Source: Kitasatospora aureofaciens (GTDB lineage: Bacteria > Actinomycetota > Actinomycetes > Streptomycetales > Streptomycetaceae). From it: DNA of 62,145 bases. The DNA is taken from positions 1 through 62,145 of the forward strand of contig NZ_JAHTKP010000045.1 of NCBI RefSeq assembly GCF_019192735.1, given 5' to 3'. Positions 24,663-34,209 of this stretch are shown here, piece after piece; position 1 is the stretch's first letter, and the number at the start of each line of letters is the position of its first letter. Position numbers and translations under genes: made by a program. The notes beneath the pieces are model-generated. The model was not told the origin of the DNA. It did no database searches and saw nothing but the letters and a program-made list of their open reading frames with translations.

Positions 24663-24757
24663 GGTGACCGCCTCCCTTCGTTCGTCAGAGTTCGTACGTG
24701 TGTGCCGGGGGATATCTATCCACGGAACGGGTGCGACCTGCAAGGGATTTAAAGCGC

Positions 24758-24795
24758 GGCAGGCCCGGCGGAGCTGGTGCTCCACCGGGCCTGCC
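24758..24795 (-). terminator. Terminator after the M16 peptidase pair
   Basis: A 17-bp stem with one mismatch (24758-24774 with 24779-24795) and a TGGT loop lies 16 bases past the stop of the second M16 gene. Confidence 0.88.
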
Positions 24796-24810
24796 GGATC
24801 AGAGAGAGGG

Positions 24811-26199
24811 TCAGCTGATGACCGTGACCTCGCCGATGCCCAACGCGCGCACGTCGTCGGCGATCCCGGCGGCGTCGCCGACCAGCACGGTGACCAGGCG
24901 GTCCGGCGGGAAGGCGGCGACGACGGCCTCGGTGGCGGCGGCCGTGGGCAGTTCGGCGAGCTGCCGGTAGACCTCGGCCTGGTAGTCGTCGGGCAGGTGC
25001 TGCTCGACCTGGTCGGCGAGGGTGCCGGCGACCGAGCCCGCGGTCTCGTACTTCAGCGGGGCGACGCCCACCAGGAACTGCACGGCCTCGTCCCGCTCGG
25101 CGTCGGTGAGGCCCTCGGCGGCGAGGGTGCGCAGGATCGTCCAGGTGTCGGCCAGCGCCGGGGCGGTGGAGGCGGTGTCCACCGAGCCGCTGATGGCGAG
25201 CAGCGCGCGCCCGCTGCCGTCGGCGACGGAGCGCAGCGGCTGGGCGAAGGCGCGGACGCCGTAGGTGTAGCCCTTCTCCTCGCGCAGGACGCGGTCGAGG
25301 CGGGAGGTGAGGGTGCCGCCGAGGCAGTAGGTGCCGAGGATCTGGGCGGCCCAGGCGGGGTCGTGGCGGTCGGGGCCGATGCGGCCGATGAGGAGCTGGG
25401 TCTGGACGGATCCGGGGCGGTCGACGATGAGGACGCGGCCGCGGTCGTCGGCGGTGACGGGGGCGTGGCCGGAGGGCTCGGCGGAGATGCCGGTCCAGGC
25501 CCCGAGGGTGCTCTCCAGGAGGGCGGGGAGGTCGGCCCCGGTGAGGTCGCCGACCACGACGACGGTGGTGGTGGCGGGCCGGACGTGGGCGTCGTAGAAG
25601 GCCTTGACGGCGGCGCGGTCGATGGACTTGACCGTGTCGGCGGTGCCGCTGCGGGGGCGGGAGAGGCGGTCGGCGGCGGCGAAGAGTTCGGCGTAGAGGG
25701 CCTTGGCGGCGCGCCGCGCGGGGTTGGCCTGCTCGTGGACGATCTCGTCGAGTCGGTTGGCGACGAGGCGCTCGATCTCGTCCTCGGGGAGGGCGGGGGC
25801 GCGCAGGGCGTCGGCGAGGAGGGCGAGTCCGCGCTGGAGGCGGGAGGCGGGGACCTCCAGGGAGACGCGGATGCAGGGGTGGTCGGCGTGGGCGTCGAGG
25901 GTGGCGCCGGCGCGTTCGAGTTCGGCGGCGAACTCCTCGGCGGTGAGGGTGTCGGTGCCCTCGTTGAGCGCGCGGGCGAGGATCGCGGCGACGCCGTCGA
26001 GGCCTTCGGGTTCGGCGGCGAGCGGGGCGTCGAGGAGGACCTCGACGGCGACGAGCTGCTGGCCGGGCCGGTGGCAGTGCAGGACGGTGATGCCGTTGCC
26101 GAGGGCGGCTCGCTCGGGGGCGGGGAAGGCCCACGGGCTGGGGGTGCCGGGCTTGGGCTGGGGGTGGAACGTCATGGCGGGGACGTAGTCGGTGCTCAT
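24811..26199 (-). CDS. M16 family peptidase subunit lacking the zinc motif
   Basis: The M16B-like fold (462 residues; two halves of about 225) is recognisable, but where the zinc motif HxxEH should be the sequence reads LDGVAAILARALNEG, so this subunit cannot bind the catalytic zinc. It keeps the Arg/Tyr-type substrate-binding signature LREEKGYTYGV (about residue 305). Together with the upstream gene it resembles two-subunit enzymes in which one chain supplies zinc and the other the Arg-Tyr pair. ATG 26199 overlaps the TGA of the upstream gene (ATGA) and has GAGGAGGG 9 bases before it, so the chains are co-translated. Confidence 0.9.
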   Translation of the reverse strand: MSTDYVPAMTFHPQPKPGTPSPWAFPAPERAALGNGITVLHCHRPGQQLVAVEVLLDAPLAAEPEGLDGVAAILARALNEGTDTLTAEEFAAELERAGATLDAHADHPCIRVSLEVPASRLQRGLALLADALRAPALPEDEIERLVANRLDEIVHEQANPARRAAKALYAELFAAADRLSRPRSGTADTVKSIDRAAVKAFYDAHVRPATTTVVVVGDLTGADLPALLESTLGAWTGISAEPSGHAPVTADDRGRVLIVDRPGSVQTQLLIGRIGPDRHDPAWAAQILGTYCLGGTLTSRLDRVLREEKGYTYGVRAFAQPLRSVADGSGRALLAISGSVDTASTAPALADTWTILRTLAAEGLTDAERDEAVQFLVGVAPLKYETAGSVAGTLADQVEQHLPDDYQAEVYRQLAELPTAAATEAVVAAFPPDRLVTVLVGDAAGIADDVRALGIGEVTVIS

Positions 26200-27539
26200 A
26201 CGGCGGCACCCTCCTCTTCGGAAGCAGCGTCGGTGTCGTCGGCGTCGGCCGGGGTGGGCTCGTAGACGAGGACGGCCCGGTTGTCGGGGTGGAGCCGGGC
26301 CTTGGCGACGGCCTGGACCTCCTCGGCGGTGATGTCGAGGACCTTGGGGAGGGCGTCGTTGAGCAGCTTGGGGTCGCCGAACAGGACGGCGTAGCGGCAG
26401 AGTTCGTCGGCGCGGCCGGCGACGGTGGTGAGCCGGTCGAGCCATTCGCGCTCGATCTGGGCCTGGGCGCGTTCGAGTTCGGCGGCGGTGGGGCCTTCGG
26501 CGGCGAAGCGGGCGAGTTCCTCGTCGACGGCGGCGTCGATCTGCGCGAGGGTGGCGTCGCCGGAGGTCTTGACGTCGAGCCAGCCGAGGCTGGGGGCGCC
26601 GGCGAGGCGGAGCAGGCCGAAGCCGGCGGCGACGGCGCTGCGGTCGCGGCGGACGAGCCGGTTGTAGAGGCGGCTGGATTCGCCGCTGCCGAGGATGGTG
26701 AGGGCGAGGTCGGCGGCGTCGGCCTGGCGGGTGCCGTCGTGCGGGAGGCGGTAGGCGGCCATGAGGGCTCGGGAGGGGACGTCCTCGTGGATCTCCTCGC
26801 GGAGTTCACGGCCGATGGTGTCGGGGAGTTCGCCGGAGCGCGGGGGCTGCTTGCCGTCGTGGGCGGGGATGCTGCCGAAGTACTTCTCGACCCAGGCGAT
26901 GGTCTGCTCGGGGTCGATGTCGCCGACGACGGAGAGGACGGCGTTGTTGGGCGCGTAGTACGTGCGGAAGAACGCGCGGGCGTCCTCAAGGGTGGCGGCG
27001 TCGAGGTCGGCCATGGAGCCGATGGGGGTGTGGTGGTACGGGTGGCCGTCGGGGAAGGAGAGCGCGGTGAGCTTCTCGAAGGCGGTGCCGTAGGGGACGT
27101 TGTCGTAGCGCTGGCGGCGCTCGTTCTTGACGACGTCGCGCTGGTTCTCCATGGACGTCTCGTCGAGGGCGGCGAGCAGCGAGCCCATGCGGTCGGCCTC
27201 CAGCCAGAGGGCGAGCTCCAGCTGGTGGGCGGGCATGGTCTCGAAGTAGTTGGTGCGCTCGAAGCTGGTGGTGCCGTTGAGCGAGCCGCCGGCGCCCTGC
27301 ACGAGTTCGAAGTGGCCGTTGTTGGAGACGTTGGCCGACCCCTGGAACATGAGGTGTTCGAAGAGGTGGGCGAGGCCGGTGCGGCCCTTGACCTCGTGCC
27401 GGGAGCCCACGTCGTACCAGAGGCAGACCGCGGCGACCGGGGTGAGGTGGTCCTCGGAGAGGACGACGCGCAGGCCGTTGGCCAGGCGGTGCTCGGTGAT
27501 GGCGATGCCTCGGCTGGAGGCGGGGGCCGGGTTGGCCAT
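26196..27539 (-). CDS. M16 family zinc metallopeptidase, catalytic subunit
   Basis: Pitrilysin/mitochondrial-processing-peptidase-type protease of 447 residues. The inverted zinc motif His58-x-x-Glu61-His62 is in LAHLFEHLMF, and the distal Glu140 lies in ENQRDVVKNERRQ. The C-terminal half has no GYxY motif (SSRLYNRLVRRDRSAV instead), matching the idea that its partner supplies it. No signal peptide is visible, so it acts in the cytoplasm on peptides. ATG 27539 has GGAAGGA about 9 bases upstream. It ends in an acidic tail. It is divergent from parC with 277 bases between. Confidence 0.93.
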   Translation of the reverse strand: MANPAPASSRGIAITEHRLANGLRVVLSEDHLTPVAAVCLWYDVGSRHEVKGRTGLAHLFEHLMFQGSANVSNNGHFELVQGAGGSLNGTTSFERTNYFETMPAHQLELALWLEADRMGSLLAALDETSMENQRDVVKNERRQRYDNVPYGTAFEKLTALSFPDGHPYHHTPIGSMADLDAATLEDARAFFRTYYAPNNAVLSVVGDIDPEQTIAWVEKYFGSIPAHDGKQPPRSGELPDTIGRELREEIHEDVPSRALMAAYRLPHDGTRQADAADLALTILGSGESSRLYNRLVRRDRSAVAAGFGLLRLAGAPSLGWLDVKTSGDATLAQIDAAVDEELARFAAEGPTAAELERAQAQIEREWLDRLTTVAGRADELCRYAVLFGDPKLLNDALPKVLDITAEEVQAVAKARLHPDNRAVLVYEPTPADADDTDAASEEEGAAV

Positions 27540-27816
27540 GCGCTCGGGTCCTTCCCGTCGTCGATGTCGGGGTTCGTGTGGCTCGGGGTTCGTGTGGCGT
27601 CCCCCATTGTGGTGCAACGCGTGGGGGGTGTGTTTGTGTCCGCGCGGACGGGGCGTTCGCCAGGGGCGGAAGAGGGCCACTGGCCGGGAGTGTCGGTGCG
27701 AGGGTCCACAATGGGGGCGCCGCGCCTTGTTGACGGGGGCCGGTGGCTGGACGACAGAGACAGCGACAGAGACCGATCGAGACACAGCAAGCGAGACGTA
27801 AGGGAGCCCCGCCGCG

Positions 27817-30267
27817 ATGGCCCGCCGCAGTTCGCAGACCCCGCCGCCCGGAGACTTCGAGGAGCGGATCCTCGACGTCGACGTCGTGGACGAGATGCAG
27901 GGCTCCTTTCTGGAGTACGCCTACTCGGTGATCTACTCCCGCGCGCTGCCGGACGCGCGGGACGGTCTGAAGCCGGTGCACCGCCGGATCCTGTACCAGG
28001 CCAACGAGATGGGCCTGCGCCCGGAGCGCGCGCACGTGAAGTGCGCCCGTCTGGTGGGCGAGGTGATGGGCCGGCTTCACCCGCACGGTGACGCGTCGAT
28101 CTACGACTCGGTCGTCCGGATGGCGCAGCCGTTCTCGATGCGGCTTCCGCTGATCGACGGGCACGGGAACTTCGGTTCACTGGGCAACGACGACCCGCCG
28201 GCCGCGATGCGCTACACGGAGTCGCGGCTGACGGCGGCGTCGATGGCGCTGGTGGAGTCGATCCACGAGGACACCGTCGACTTCGGGCCGAACTACGACG
28301 GCAGCGAGCAGGAGCCGCAGGCGCTGCCGGCCGCGTTCCCGAACCTGCTGGTGAACGGCGCGACGGGCATTGCGGTGGGCATGGCGACGAACATGCCGCC
28401 GCACAACCTGTCCGAGGTGGTGGCGGCCGCACGGCACCTGATCAAGCACCCGAACGCGGACCTGGACACGCTGATGCGGTTCGTGCCCGGTCCCGACCTG
28501 CCGACGGGCGGGCGGATCGTGGGCCTGGCGGGGATCCGGGACGCGTACGAGTCGGGCCGCGGCACGTTCAAGATCCGGGCGACGACGACGGTGGAGGCGG
28601 TGACGGCGCGCCGCAAGGGCATCGTGGTGACCGAGCTGCCGTACAACGTCGGCCCGGAGAAGGTCATCGCGAAGATCAAGGACCTGGTCAACGCGAAGAA
28701 GCTGCAGGGCATCGCGGACGTCAAGGACCTGACCGACCGCGAGCACGGGCTGCGGCTGGTGATCGAAGTGAAGAACGGCTTCGTGCCGGAAGCGCTGCTG
28801 GAGCAGCTGTACAAGCTGACGCCGATGGAGGAGACCTTCGGCATCAACAACGTGGCGCTGGTGGACGGCCAGCCGCTGACGCTGGGGCTGAAGGAGCTGC
28901 TGGAGGTCTACGTCGACCACCGGTTCTCGGTGGTGCGGCGGCGCAGCGACTTCCGCCGGCGCAAGCGCGAGGAGCGGCTGCACCTGGTCGAGGGCCTGCT
29001 GGTGGCGCTGCTCGACATCGACGAGGTCATCGCGATCATCCGGTCGAGCGACAACGCGGCCCAGGCGAAGGAGCGCCTGATGGAGCGTTTCTCGCTGTCG
29101 GAGACGCAGACCGCGTACATCCTGGACACGCCGCTGCGGCGGCTGACCCGGTTCGACCGGGTGGAGCTGGAGCAGGAGAAGGCGAAGCTGACCGCGGAGA
29201 TCGCGGAGCTGACCGAGATCCTGGAGTCGGACACGCGGCTGCGCAGCGTGGTGTCGTCCGAACTGGGCGCGGTGGCGAAGCAGTTCGGGACGGAGCGGCG
29301 GACGGTGCTGCTGGAGGCGGGCACGGCGGCGTCAGCGGCGCCGGCGGTGCCGCTGGAGGTGGCGGACGATCCGTGCCGGGTGCTGCTGTCGTCGACGGGT
29401 CTGCTGGCTCGGACGGCGGACGGGGAGCCGTTCGAGCTGTCGGAGTCGCGGTCGAAGCACGACGTGATCGTGTCGGCGGTGCCGGCGACGGCGCGGGCGG
29501 ACGTCGGTGTGGTGACGTCGGCGGGCCGGGTGCTGCGGCTGCCGGTGATCGATCTGCCGGCGCTGCCGCCGACGCCGTCGCCGACGCTGGCGGGCGGGGC
29601 GGCGGTGGGCGAGTTCCTGCGGCTGGAGGCGGGTGAGCGGGTGCTGGCGCTGACCACGCTGGACGAGTCGTCGCCGGGGCTGGCGCTCGGCACGGTGCAG
29701 GGCGTGGTGAAGCGGGTGGTGCCGGAGTGGCCGGCGAACAAGGACGAGTTCGAGGTGATCGCCCTCAAGGAGGGTGACGCGCTGGTGGGTGCGGTCGAAC
29801 TGCGCACCGGCGACGAGGACTTGGTCTTCATCACCTCGGACGCGCAACTGCTGCGCTACCCGGCGGGGCAGGTGCGTCCGCAGGGCCGTCCGGCGGGTGG
29901 CATGGCGGGCATCAAGCTCGCGGACGGTGTCCGGGTGCTGTCGTTCACGGCGGTGGATCCGGCGGTGGACGCGGTGGTGGTCTCGGTGGCGGGTGCATCG
30001 GGCACGCTGACGGGCGAGGAGCAGTCGACGTGGAAGGTCACGCCGTTCGAGCAGTACCCGCGCAAGGGCCGGGCGACGGGCGGTGTCCGCTGCCAGCGGT
30101 TCCTGCGCGGTGAGGACGCTCTGACGTTCGCCTGGGCGGGCGCGGCCCCGGCCCGGGCGGCGACGGCGAAGGGCGCTCCGGTGGACCTGCCCGAGCGCGA
30201 TCCGCGCCGGGACGGTTCGGGTTCGCCGGTGACGACGCCGATCGCGGTGGTCGCGGGCCCGGCGTAA
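27817..30267 (+). CDS. parC: DNA topoisomerase IV subunit A
   Basis: The DNA-cleaving subunit of a type IIA topoisomerase (816 residues) that decatenates daughter chromosomes with ParE. The N-terminal segment YAYSVIYSRALPDARDGLKP (about 35-54) precedes the winged-helix domain with the catalytic Tyr in AMRYTESRL (about residue 131). A coiled-coil and DNA gate follow to about 490, then a shortened beta-propeller C-terminal domain (about 510-800) without a GyrA box. Absence of the GyrA box and pairing with the parE gene at 41713 argue for topoisomerase IV rather than gyrase. ATG 27817 follows AAGGGAG. A 16-bp terminator follows the gene. Confidence 0.92.
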   Translation: MARRSSQTPPPGDFEERILDVDVVDEMQGSFLEYAYSVIYSRALPDARDGLKPVHRRILYQANEMGLRPERAHVKCARLVGEVMGRLHPHGDASIYDSVVRMAQPFSMRLPLIDGHGNFGSLGNDDPPAAMRYTESRLTAASMALVESIHEDTVDFGPNYDGSEQEPQALPAAFPNLLVNGATGIAVGMATNMPPHNLSEVVAAARHLIKHPNADLDTLMRFVPGPDLPTGGRIVGLAGIRDAYESGRGTFKIRATTTVEAVTARRKGIVVTELPYNVGPEKVIAKIKDLVNAKKLQGIADVKDLTDREHGLRLVIEVKNGFVPEALLEQLYKLTPMEETFGINNVALVDGQPLTLGLKELLEVYVDHRFSVVRRRSDFRRRKREERLHLVEGLLVALLDIDEVIAIIRSSDNAAQAKERLMERFSLSETQTAYILDTPLRRLTRFDRVELEQEKAKLTAEIAELTEILESDTRLRSVVSSELGAVAKQFGTERRTVLLEAGTAASAAPAVPLEVADDPCRVLLSSTGLLARTADGEPFELSESRSKHDVIVSAVPATARADVGVVTSAGRVLRLPVIDLPALPPTPSPTLAGGAAVGEFLRLEAGERVLALTTLDESSPGLALGTVQGVVKRVVPEWPANKDEFEVIALKEGDALVGAVELRTGDEDLVFITSDAQLLRYPAGQVRPQGRPAGGMAGIKLADGVRVLSFTAVDPAVDAVVVSVAGASGTLTGEEQSTWKVTPFEQYPRKGRATGGVRCQRFLRGEDALTFAWAGAAPARAATAKGAPVDLPERDPRRDGSGSPVTTPIAVVAGPA

Positions 30268-30291
30268 CCGCGCACGGGGTAACGCAGAGCT

Positions 30292-30327
30292 GAGGAGGGG
30301 TACCGGAGGCATCCGGTACCCCTCCTC
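30292..30327 (+). terminator. 16-bp perfect terminator after parC
   Basis: GAGGAGGGGTACCGGA (30292-30307) is exactly complementary to 30312-30327, with loop GGCA, 24 bases after the parC stop. Confidence 0.92.
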
Positions 30328-30371
30328 CGTCGTTCAGGGGCGCGGCAGGCGGTGCGGGTAGCCTGGCCCGC

Positions 30372-31274
30372 GTGAGTACGTGTGCGACGCTGTCGCGGGA
30401 ACTGTCGGAGCCGCTGTCCGCCACGGCGGCGGTGGCCACCACCTGGCTGCTGGTCGAGCAGAACGGGCCGTGGGGCGCGAAGGCCCTGGGCGAGAGCCAC
30501 CTGGACCCGGCGGTGGGGCGGGCGCTGGAGGCGGCCGCGGCGGGAACGGGCGTGCGGGTGGCGCTGATCCGCCGGCCGGGGCGGCACGCGGACTGCCTGC
30601 CGACGGCGCGGCACGAGGTGATCGTCGCGCACACGGTGCCGGGCCGCGGCTGGGTGCGCCGGGCGGAGGTGACCGATCCGGCCGAGCTGCTGGGGCTGGA
30701 CTTCGCCGCGCTGGGTGCCGGCGACCACACCGGCTTCGGCGTGGCGCACGTCGGCGGTCCGGTGGCGCTCGTGTGCACGAACGGGCGGCGGGACCGCTGC
30801 TGCGCGCTGCTGGGCCGTCCGCTCGCAGCGGAGTTGGCGGCCGCCGGGCACAGCGAGGTGTGGGAGGTGACGCACCTGGGCGGGCACCGCTTCTCCCCCA
30901 CGATGCTGGTGCTGCCGTACGGCTACGCGTACGGACGGCTGACGGCGGAGAGCGCCAAGGAGGTACTGGCGGCGACGGCGGCCGGGCACATGGTGCCGGA
31001 GTGGTCGCGGGGCTGCTCGGGCTGGGACCGTCCGGGCCAGGCGGCCGAGCAGGCGGTGCGGCTGGCGACCGGCGAGACCCGGGTGGACGCGCTGACGTTG
31101 ACGCTGCGGCCGGACGGCGAGGGCCGCTGGCTGGTCACGGTGCTGCACGCGGACGGCCGGGCGTGGGAGGTCGACGTGATCGAGGGGGCGAGCGAGCCGC
31201 CGCGTCCGGAGAGCTGCGGCAAGGCGGCGGGCACGCCGTCGCGGATGGACGTCCTGTCCGTCCGGGGCGAGTAG
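30372..31274 (+). CDS. Sucrase/ferredoxin-like family protein
   Basis: A 300-residue protein of the thioredoxin-fold [2Fe-2S] ferredoxin-like family. The cluster ligands are probably in CTNGRRDRCCALLG (about 136-149), followed by GHSEVWEVTHLGGHRFSPTMLVLPYGYAYGRL, the family's His-rich segment. Despite its name, sucrase activity is not established for relatives in Actinobacteria; electron transfer is equally plausible. GTG 30372 directly follows the parC terminator, so it has its own promoter in a short 45-base gap or depends on read-through. Confidence 0.87.
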   Translation: MSTCATLSRELSEPLSATAAVATTWLLVEQNGPWGAKALGESHLDPAVGRALEAAAAGTGVRVALIRRPGRHADCLPTARHEVIVAHTVPGRGWVRRAEVTDPAELLGLDFAALGAGDHTGFGVAHVGGPVALVCTNGRRDRCCALLGRPLAAELAAAGHSEVWEVTHLGGHRFSPTMLVLPYGYAYGRLTAESAKEVLAATAAGHMVPEWSRGCSGWDRPGQAAEQAVRLATGETRVDALTLTLRPDGEGRWLVTVLHADGRAWEVDVIEGASEPPRPESCGKAAGTPSRMDVLSVRGE

Positions 31275-31286
31275 CACGCGAGCGGC

Positions 31287-31312
31287 CCCGCGCCCGTGGG
31301 GGTGAGCGCGGG
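31287..31312. terminator. Weak hairpin between convergent genes
   Basis: CCCGCGC (31287-31293) can pair with GCGCGGG (31306-31312) around a 12-base loop, between the ferredoxin-like gene and the convergent ABC transporter genes. Confidence 0.45.
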
Positions 31313-31362
31313 ACCGTCGCGTCCGGGGCCGGCCCAGAAGGGCCTGGTCAGAGCGAGCCTGG

Positions 31363-32424
31363 TCAGCCGGTGGCGGCCTTGCCGACGAACTCGGTGGTGT
31401 AGGTGCGGGAGAGGTCGATCGAGCCCTCCTTGCCCTTCACGTCCGGGTGGAAGGCGGCGAGCACCGCGAGGACGGTCTTCGGGCCGTCGGCCGGCATCAC
31501 GCCGTCCGTGGTGAACATCGGCAGGGTCGCCTTGATCGCCGCCGCGTACTGCTCGGCGCCGCCCTGCACGTAGTCGGCGGGCATCTTCGCGGCGATCTCC
31601 TCGGGGCTGTGTGTGGACATCCACTTGAGGGTTTTCACGAAGGCGTTGGCGAGCTTCTGGGTGGTGTCCTTGTTCTTCTCCACCCAGTCGGTGTTCATGT
31701 AGAGCGAGGACGAGGGGTAGAGCCCGCCGAGCGCCTGGCGCGAGCCCTCGGGGGTGCGCATGTCGTAGAGGATCTTCCCGAGGCCCTTGTCGAGGACGCT
31801 GGCGACGGTCGGGTCGGTCGTCATCCCGGCGTCGATGCTGCCCTGCTGGAGCGCGGCGACGAAGGTCTGGCCGGCGCCGACCGCGATCGGGCTGAACTCG
31901 CTGACGGCGGTGCCGTTCTTGACCGCGAGGTACTTGGTGAGGAAGTCGGTGGAGGAGCCGACGCTGGTGACGCCGAGCTTCTTGCCCTTGAAGTCGGCGC
32001 CGGACCTGATGGCGTCGGCCTGCTTGGTGGAGACGAGCTCGACCTCGCCGGGGGCCTGCGAGAACTGCACCACGGACTCGACGTTCTTGCCCTTGGCCTG
32101 GAGGTCGATGGTGTGGTCGTAGAAGCCAACGGCGCCCTGGACGTCCCCGGCGAGCAGTGCGGTGGTGGCGTTGACACCGGCGGGCTCGCTCATCAGCTCG
32201 ACGTTGACGCCGGCCTCGGCAAAGAAGCCGAGCCGCTGGGTGAGCATCGCGGGCAGGTAGATGACCTTGTCCAGGCCGCCGACCATGATCTTGACCTTGG
32301 GCCCGTCGACCTGCTGTCCGGCCGGGGCGGCGGCACCGTGGGTGGACGTGGCGGCGTCGTTGGCGCAGGCGGAGAGCGGGAGCAGGAGGACGGCGGCGAG
32401 GGCGGCAACAGCAGATCTGCGCAT
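31363..32424 (-). CDS. ABC transporter substrate-binding lipoprotein (NitT/TauT-like)
   Basis: An extracytoplasmic solute receptor of 353 residues. The signal peptide ends in a lipobox LSAC (Cys20), so the mature protein is anchored by lipid. The body is of the SsuA/NMT1-like type: VKIMVGGLDKVIYLPAMLTQRLGFF near the mature N-terminus, then KLGVTSVGSSTDFLTKYLA (about 152). Relatives bind taurine, sulfonates, nitrate or pyrimidine-like thiamine precursors; the ligand cannot be decided. It is the last gene of an ATPase - permease - receptor operon, with a 34-base gap to the permease. The operon is divergent from a CitAB-like two-component system that may control it. Confidence 0.9.
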   Translation of the reverse strand: MRRSAVAALAAVLLLPLSACANDAATSTHGAAAPAGQQVDGPKVKIMVGGLDKVIYLPAMLTQRLGFFAEAGVNVELMSEPAGVNATTALLAGDVQGAVGFYDHTIDLQAKGKNVESVVQFSQAPGEVELVSTKQADAIRSGADFKGKKLGVTSVGSSTDFLTKYLAVKNGTAVSEFSPIAVGAGQTFVAALQQGSIDAGMTTDPTVASVLDKGLGKILYDMRTPEGSRQALGGLYPSSSLYMNTDWVEKNKDTTQKLANAFVKTLKWMSTHSPEEIAAKMPADYVQGGAEQYAAAIKATLPMFTTDGVMPADGPKTVLAVLAAFHPDVKGKEGSIDLSRTYTTEFVGKAATG

Positions 32425-32458
32425 GGGTGGGGGTGCCTCTCTCAGCGAAGGGGTGGGG

Positions 32459-33334
32459 TCAGCGGCCGTCGCCCGCGTCGGCGGGCTTCCAGCGGAACAG
32501 CTTCTTCTCGGCGAAGGTCAGCAACCCCTCGGTGAGCAGCGCGACAACGGCGAGGATGGTCATGGCGGCGTACACACCGGCCGCGTTGAAGGTGCCCTGG
32601 GCGGCGGCGACAAGCAGGCCGAGGCCCTTGGTCGCGCCGATGTACTCGCCGACGATGGCGCCGATCAGCGCGAAGCCGAAGCTGACGTGCAGGCTGGTGA
32701 AGATCCAGGTGGTGGCGGCGGGGATGACCACCTGGAGAGTGACCCTGCGGTTGTCGGCGCCGAGGATTCGGGCGTTGGCGACGAGGTTGCGGTCCACCTC
32801 GCGGGCGCCCTGGAAGGCGTTGAAGAACACCGGGAAGAACACCAGCACCACCGCGGAGGCGACCTTGGAGGCCGGGCCGAGGCCGAACCAGATCAGGAAG
32901 ATCGGGGCGAGGACGATGCGCGGGATGGCGTTGAGCACCTTGATGTAGGGCCCGAACACGTCGGCCAGGAAGCGGATCCGGCCGAGCGCGATGCCGAGCA
33001 GCACACCGCCGGTGACGCCGATCACCCAGCCGGTGAGGGCCTCGTAGAGGGTGTAGCCGATCTGCTCGCCGAGCGAGCCCTGCGCGGTGCCGTGGGTGAC
33101 CCACTGCCAGATCTGGTCCCAGATCCTCGACGGCTGCGAGAAGTTGAACGGGTCGATGACGTCCGTGCGGGCGCAGACCTCCCAGAGCCCGAGGAAGGCG
33201 AGCAGCACCGCGATCCGGGCGCCGTAGACCGTCAACTTCCGGTTGCGGGCGGCTCGTTCGCGGGCCTCGGTGCGGGTGGCGGGGGTGGCCGCCGGGGGCT
33301 TGCCGGCGACGGCCGGCGCGGTCTCAAGCGGCAC
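32459..33334 (-). CDS. ABC transporter permease (NitT/TauT-like)
   Basis: Inner-membrane permease of 291 residues with six or so helices and the EAA loop in GAREVDRNLVANARILGADNRRVTLQVVIPAA (about 175-205), where the conserved Gly contacts the ATPase. I place the start at GTG 33334 (VPLETAPAV), with GAGAGGAG 6 bases upstream, giving an 11-base overlap with the ATPase gene; GTG 33352 is an alternative without a ribosome site. It works with the ATPase and lipoprotein genes on either side. Confidence 0.9.
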   Translation of the reverse strand: MPLETAPAVAGKPPAATPATRTEARERAARNRKLTVYGARIAVLLAFLGLWEVCARTDVIDPFNFSQPSRIWDQIWQWVTHGTAQGSLGEQIGYTLYEALTGWVIGVTGGVLLGIALGRIRFLADVFGPYIKVLNAIPRIVLAPIFLIWFGLGPASKVASAVVLVFFPVFFNAFQGAREVDRNLVANARILGADNRRVTLQVVIPAATTWIFTSLHVSFGFALIGAIVGEYIGATKGLGLLVAAAQGTFNAAGVYAAMTILAVVALLTEGLLTFAEKKLFRWKPADAGDGR

Positions 33335-34133
33335 GACCCGCTCCTCTCTCACGGGTGATACGCACCTCTTCGCCGAGCGAGGCCCAGATCTCGCGGTACA
33401 GCTCGACGAACCTCGGTTCCAGCCGGACGGCCTCCACGGTGCGCGGTCGTGGCAGGTCGACGGTGAAGATCTCCTTGACGGTGGCCGGTCCGGCGGTCAT
33501 GACGACGACCCGGTCGGCGAGCGCGATGGCCTCGTCCAGGTCGTGGGTGACGAAGACGACCGACGAGCCTGTCCCGGCCCACAGCTCCAGCAGCTGGTCG
33601 GACATCAGGGCGCGGGTCTGCACGTCCAGCGCCGAGAACGGCTCGTCCATCAGCAGGATGTCCGGGTCGTTGACGAAGGTCTGGGCGAGCGCGACGCGCT
33701 TGCGCATGCCGCCGGAGAGCTGGTGCGGGTAGCGGTCCTCGAAGGCGCCGAGGCCGACCCGGCCCAGCCAGTCCCGGGCCCGCTCCTTCGCCTCGGCGGC
33801 GGGCACGCCGCGGAAGCGGGGGCCGGCCATGACGTTGGACAGGACGGTGCGCCAGGGGAAGACAGCGTCCTGCTGGAAGACGAACCCGACCTTGGGGTTG
33901 ATCCCGCGGACCGGCTCGCCGTACACCCGGACCTCGCCCTCGGTGGGCTCCTCCAGGCCGCTGACCAGGGTCAGCGTGGTGGACTTGCCGCAGCCGGTGG
34001 GTCCGACGACGGCGACGAACTCGCCTTGGGCGACGGTCAGATCGAGATCGCGTACGGCGGTGTGCAGGGCCCCGGACGGGGTGCGGAACCGCTTGGTGGC
34101 GTTCGTCAGCTCGATCGCCGGGGTGTTACTCAT
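33324..34133 (-). CDS. ABC transporter ATP-binding protein (NitT/TauT-like)
   Basis: A canonical ATPase of 269 residues: Walker A GPTGCGKST (about 43-51), Q-loop VFQQDAVFPW (about 86), signature LSGGMRKRVALA (about 142), Walker B ILLMDEPFSALD (about 163) and H-loop VTHDLDEA (about 197). It is the first gene of the transporter operon, ATG 34133, with GGAGG 5 bases upstream. Longer frames upstream run antisense to the two-component genes and are not real. This intact ATPase contrasts with the degenerate one near whiH. Confidence 0.94.
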   Translation of the reverse strand: MSNTPAIELTNATKRFRTPSGALHTAVRDLDLTVAQGEFVAVVGPTGCGKSTTLTLVSGLEEPTEGEVRVYGEPVRGINPKVGFVFQQDAVFPWRTVLSNVMAGPRFRGVPAAEAKERARDWLGRVGLGAFEDRYPHQLSGGMRKRVALAQTFVNDPDILLMDEPFSALDVQTRALMSDQLLELWAGTGSSVVFVTHDLDEAIALADRVVVMTAGPATVKEIFTVDLPRPRTVEAVRLEPRFVELYREIWASLGEEVRITRERGAGRAA

Positions 34134-34209
34134 GCGTTCCTCCCGGGTCAGTGCTTGCCCGAGGAAGGTAGGAGCGGGCCAGGCCTCCGCGGGAGGCTTC
34201 TCGGCGTAC

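Noticed and set aside
23341..26265. Very long plus-strand open frame over rtcB and the M16 genes
   Set aside because: It is antisense to well-supported genes and its translation is low-complexity Gly/Val/Asp, as expected of a shadow.
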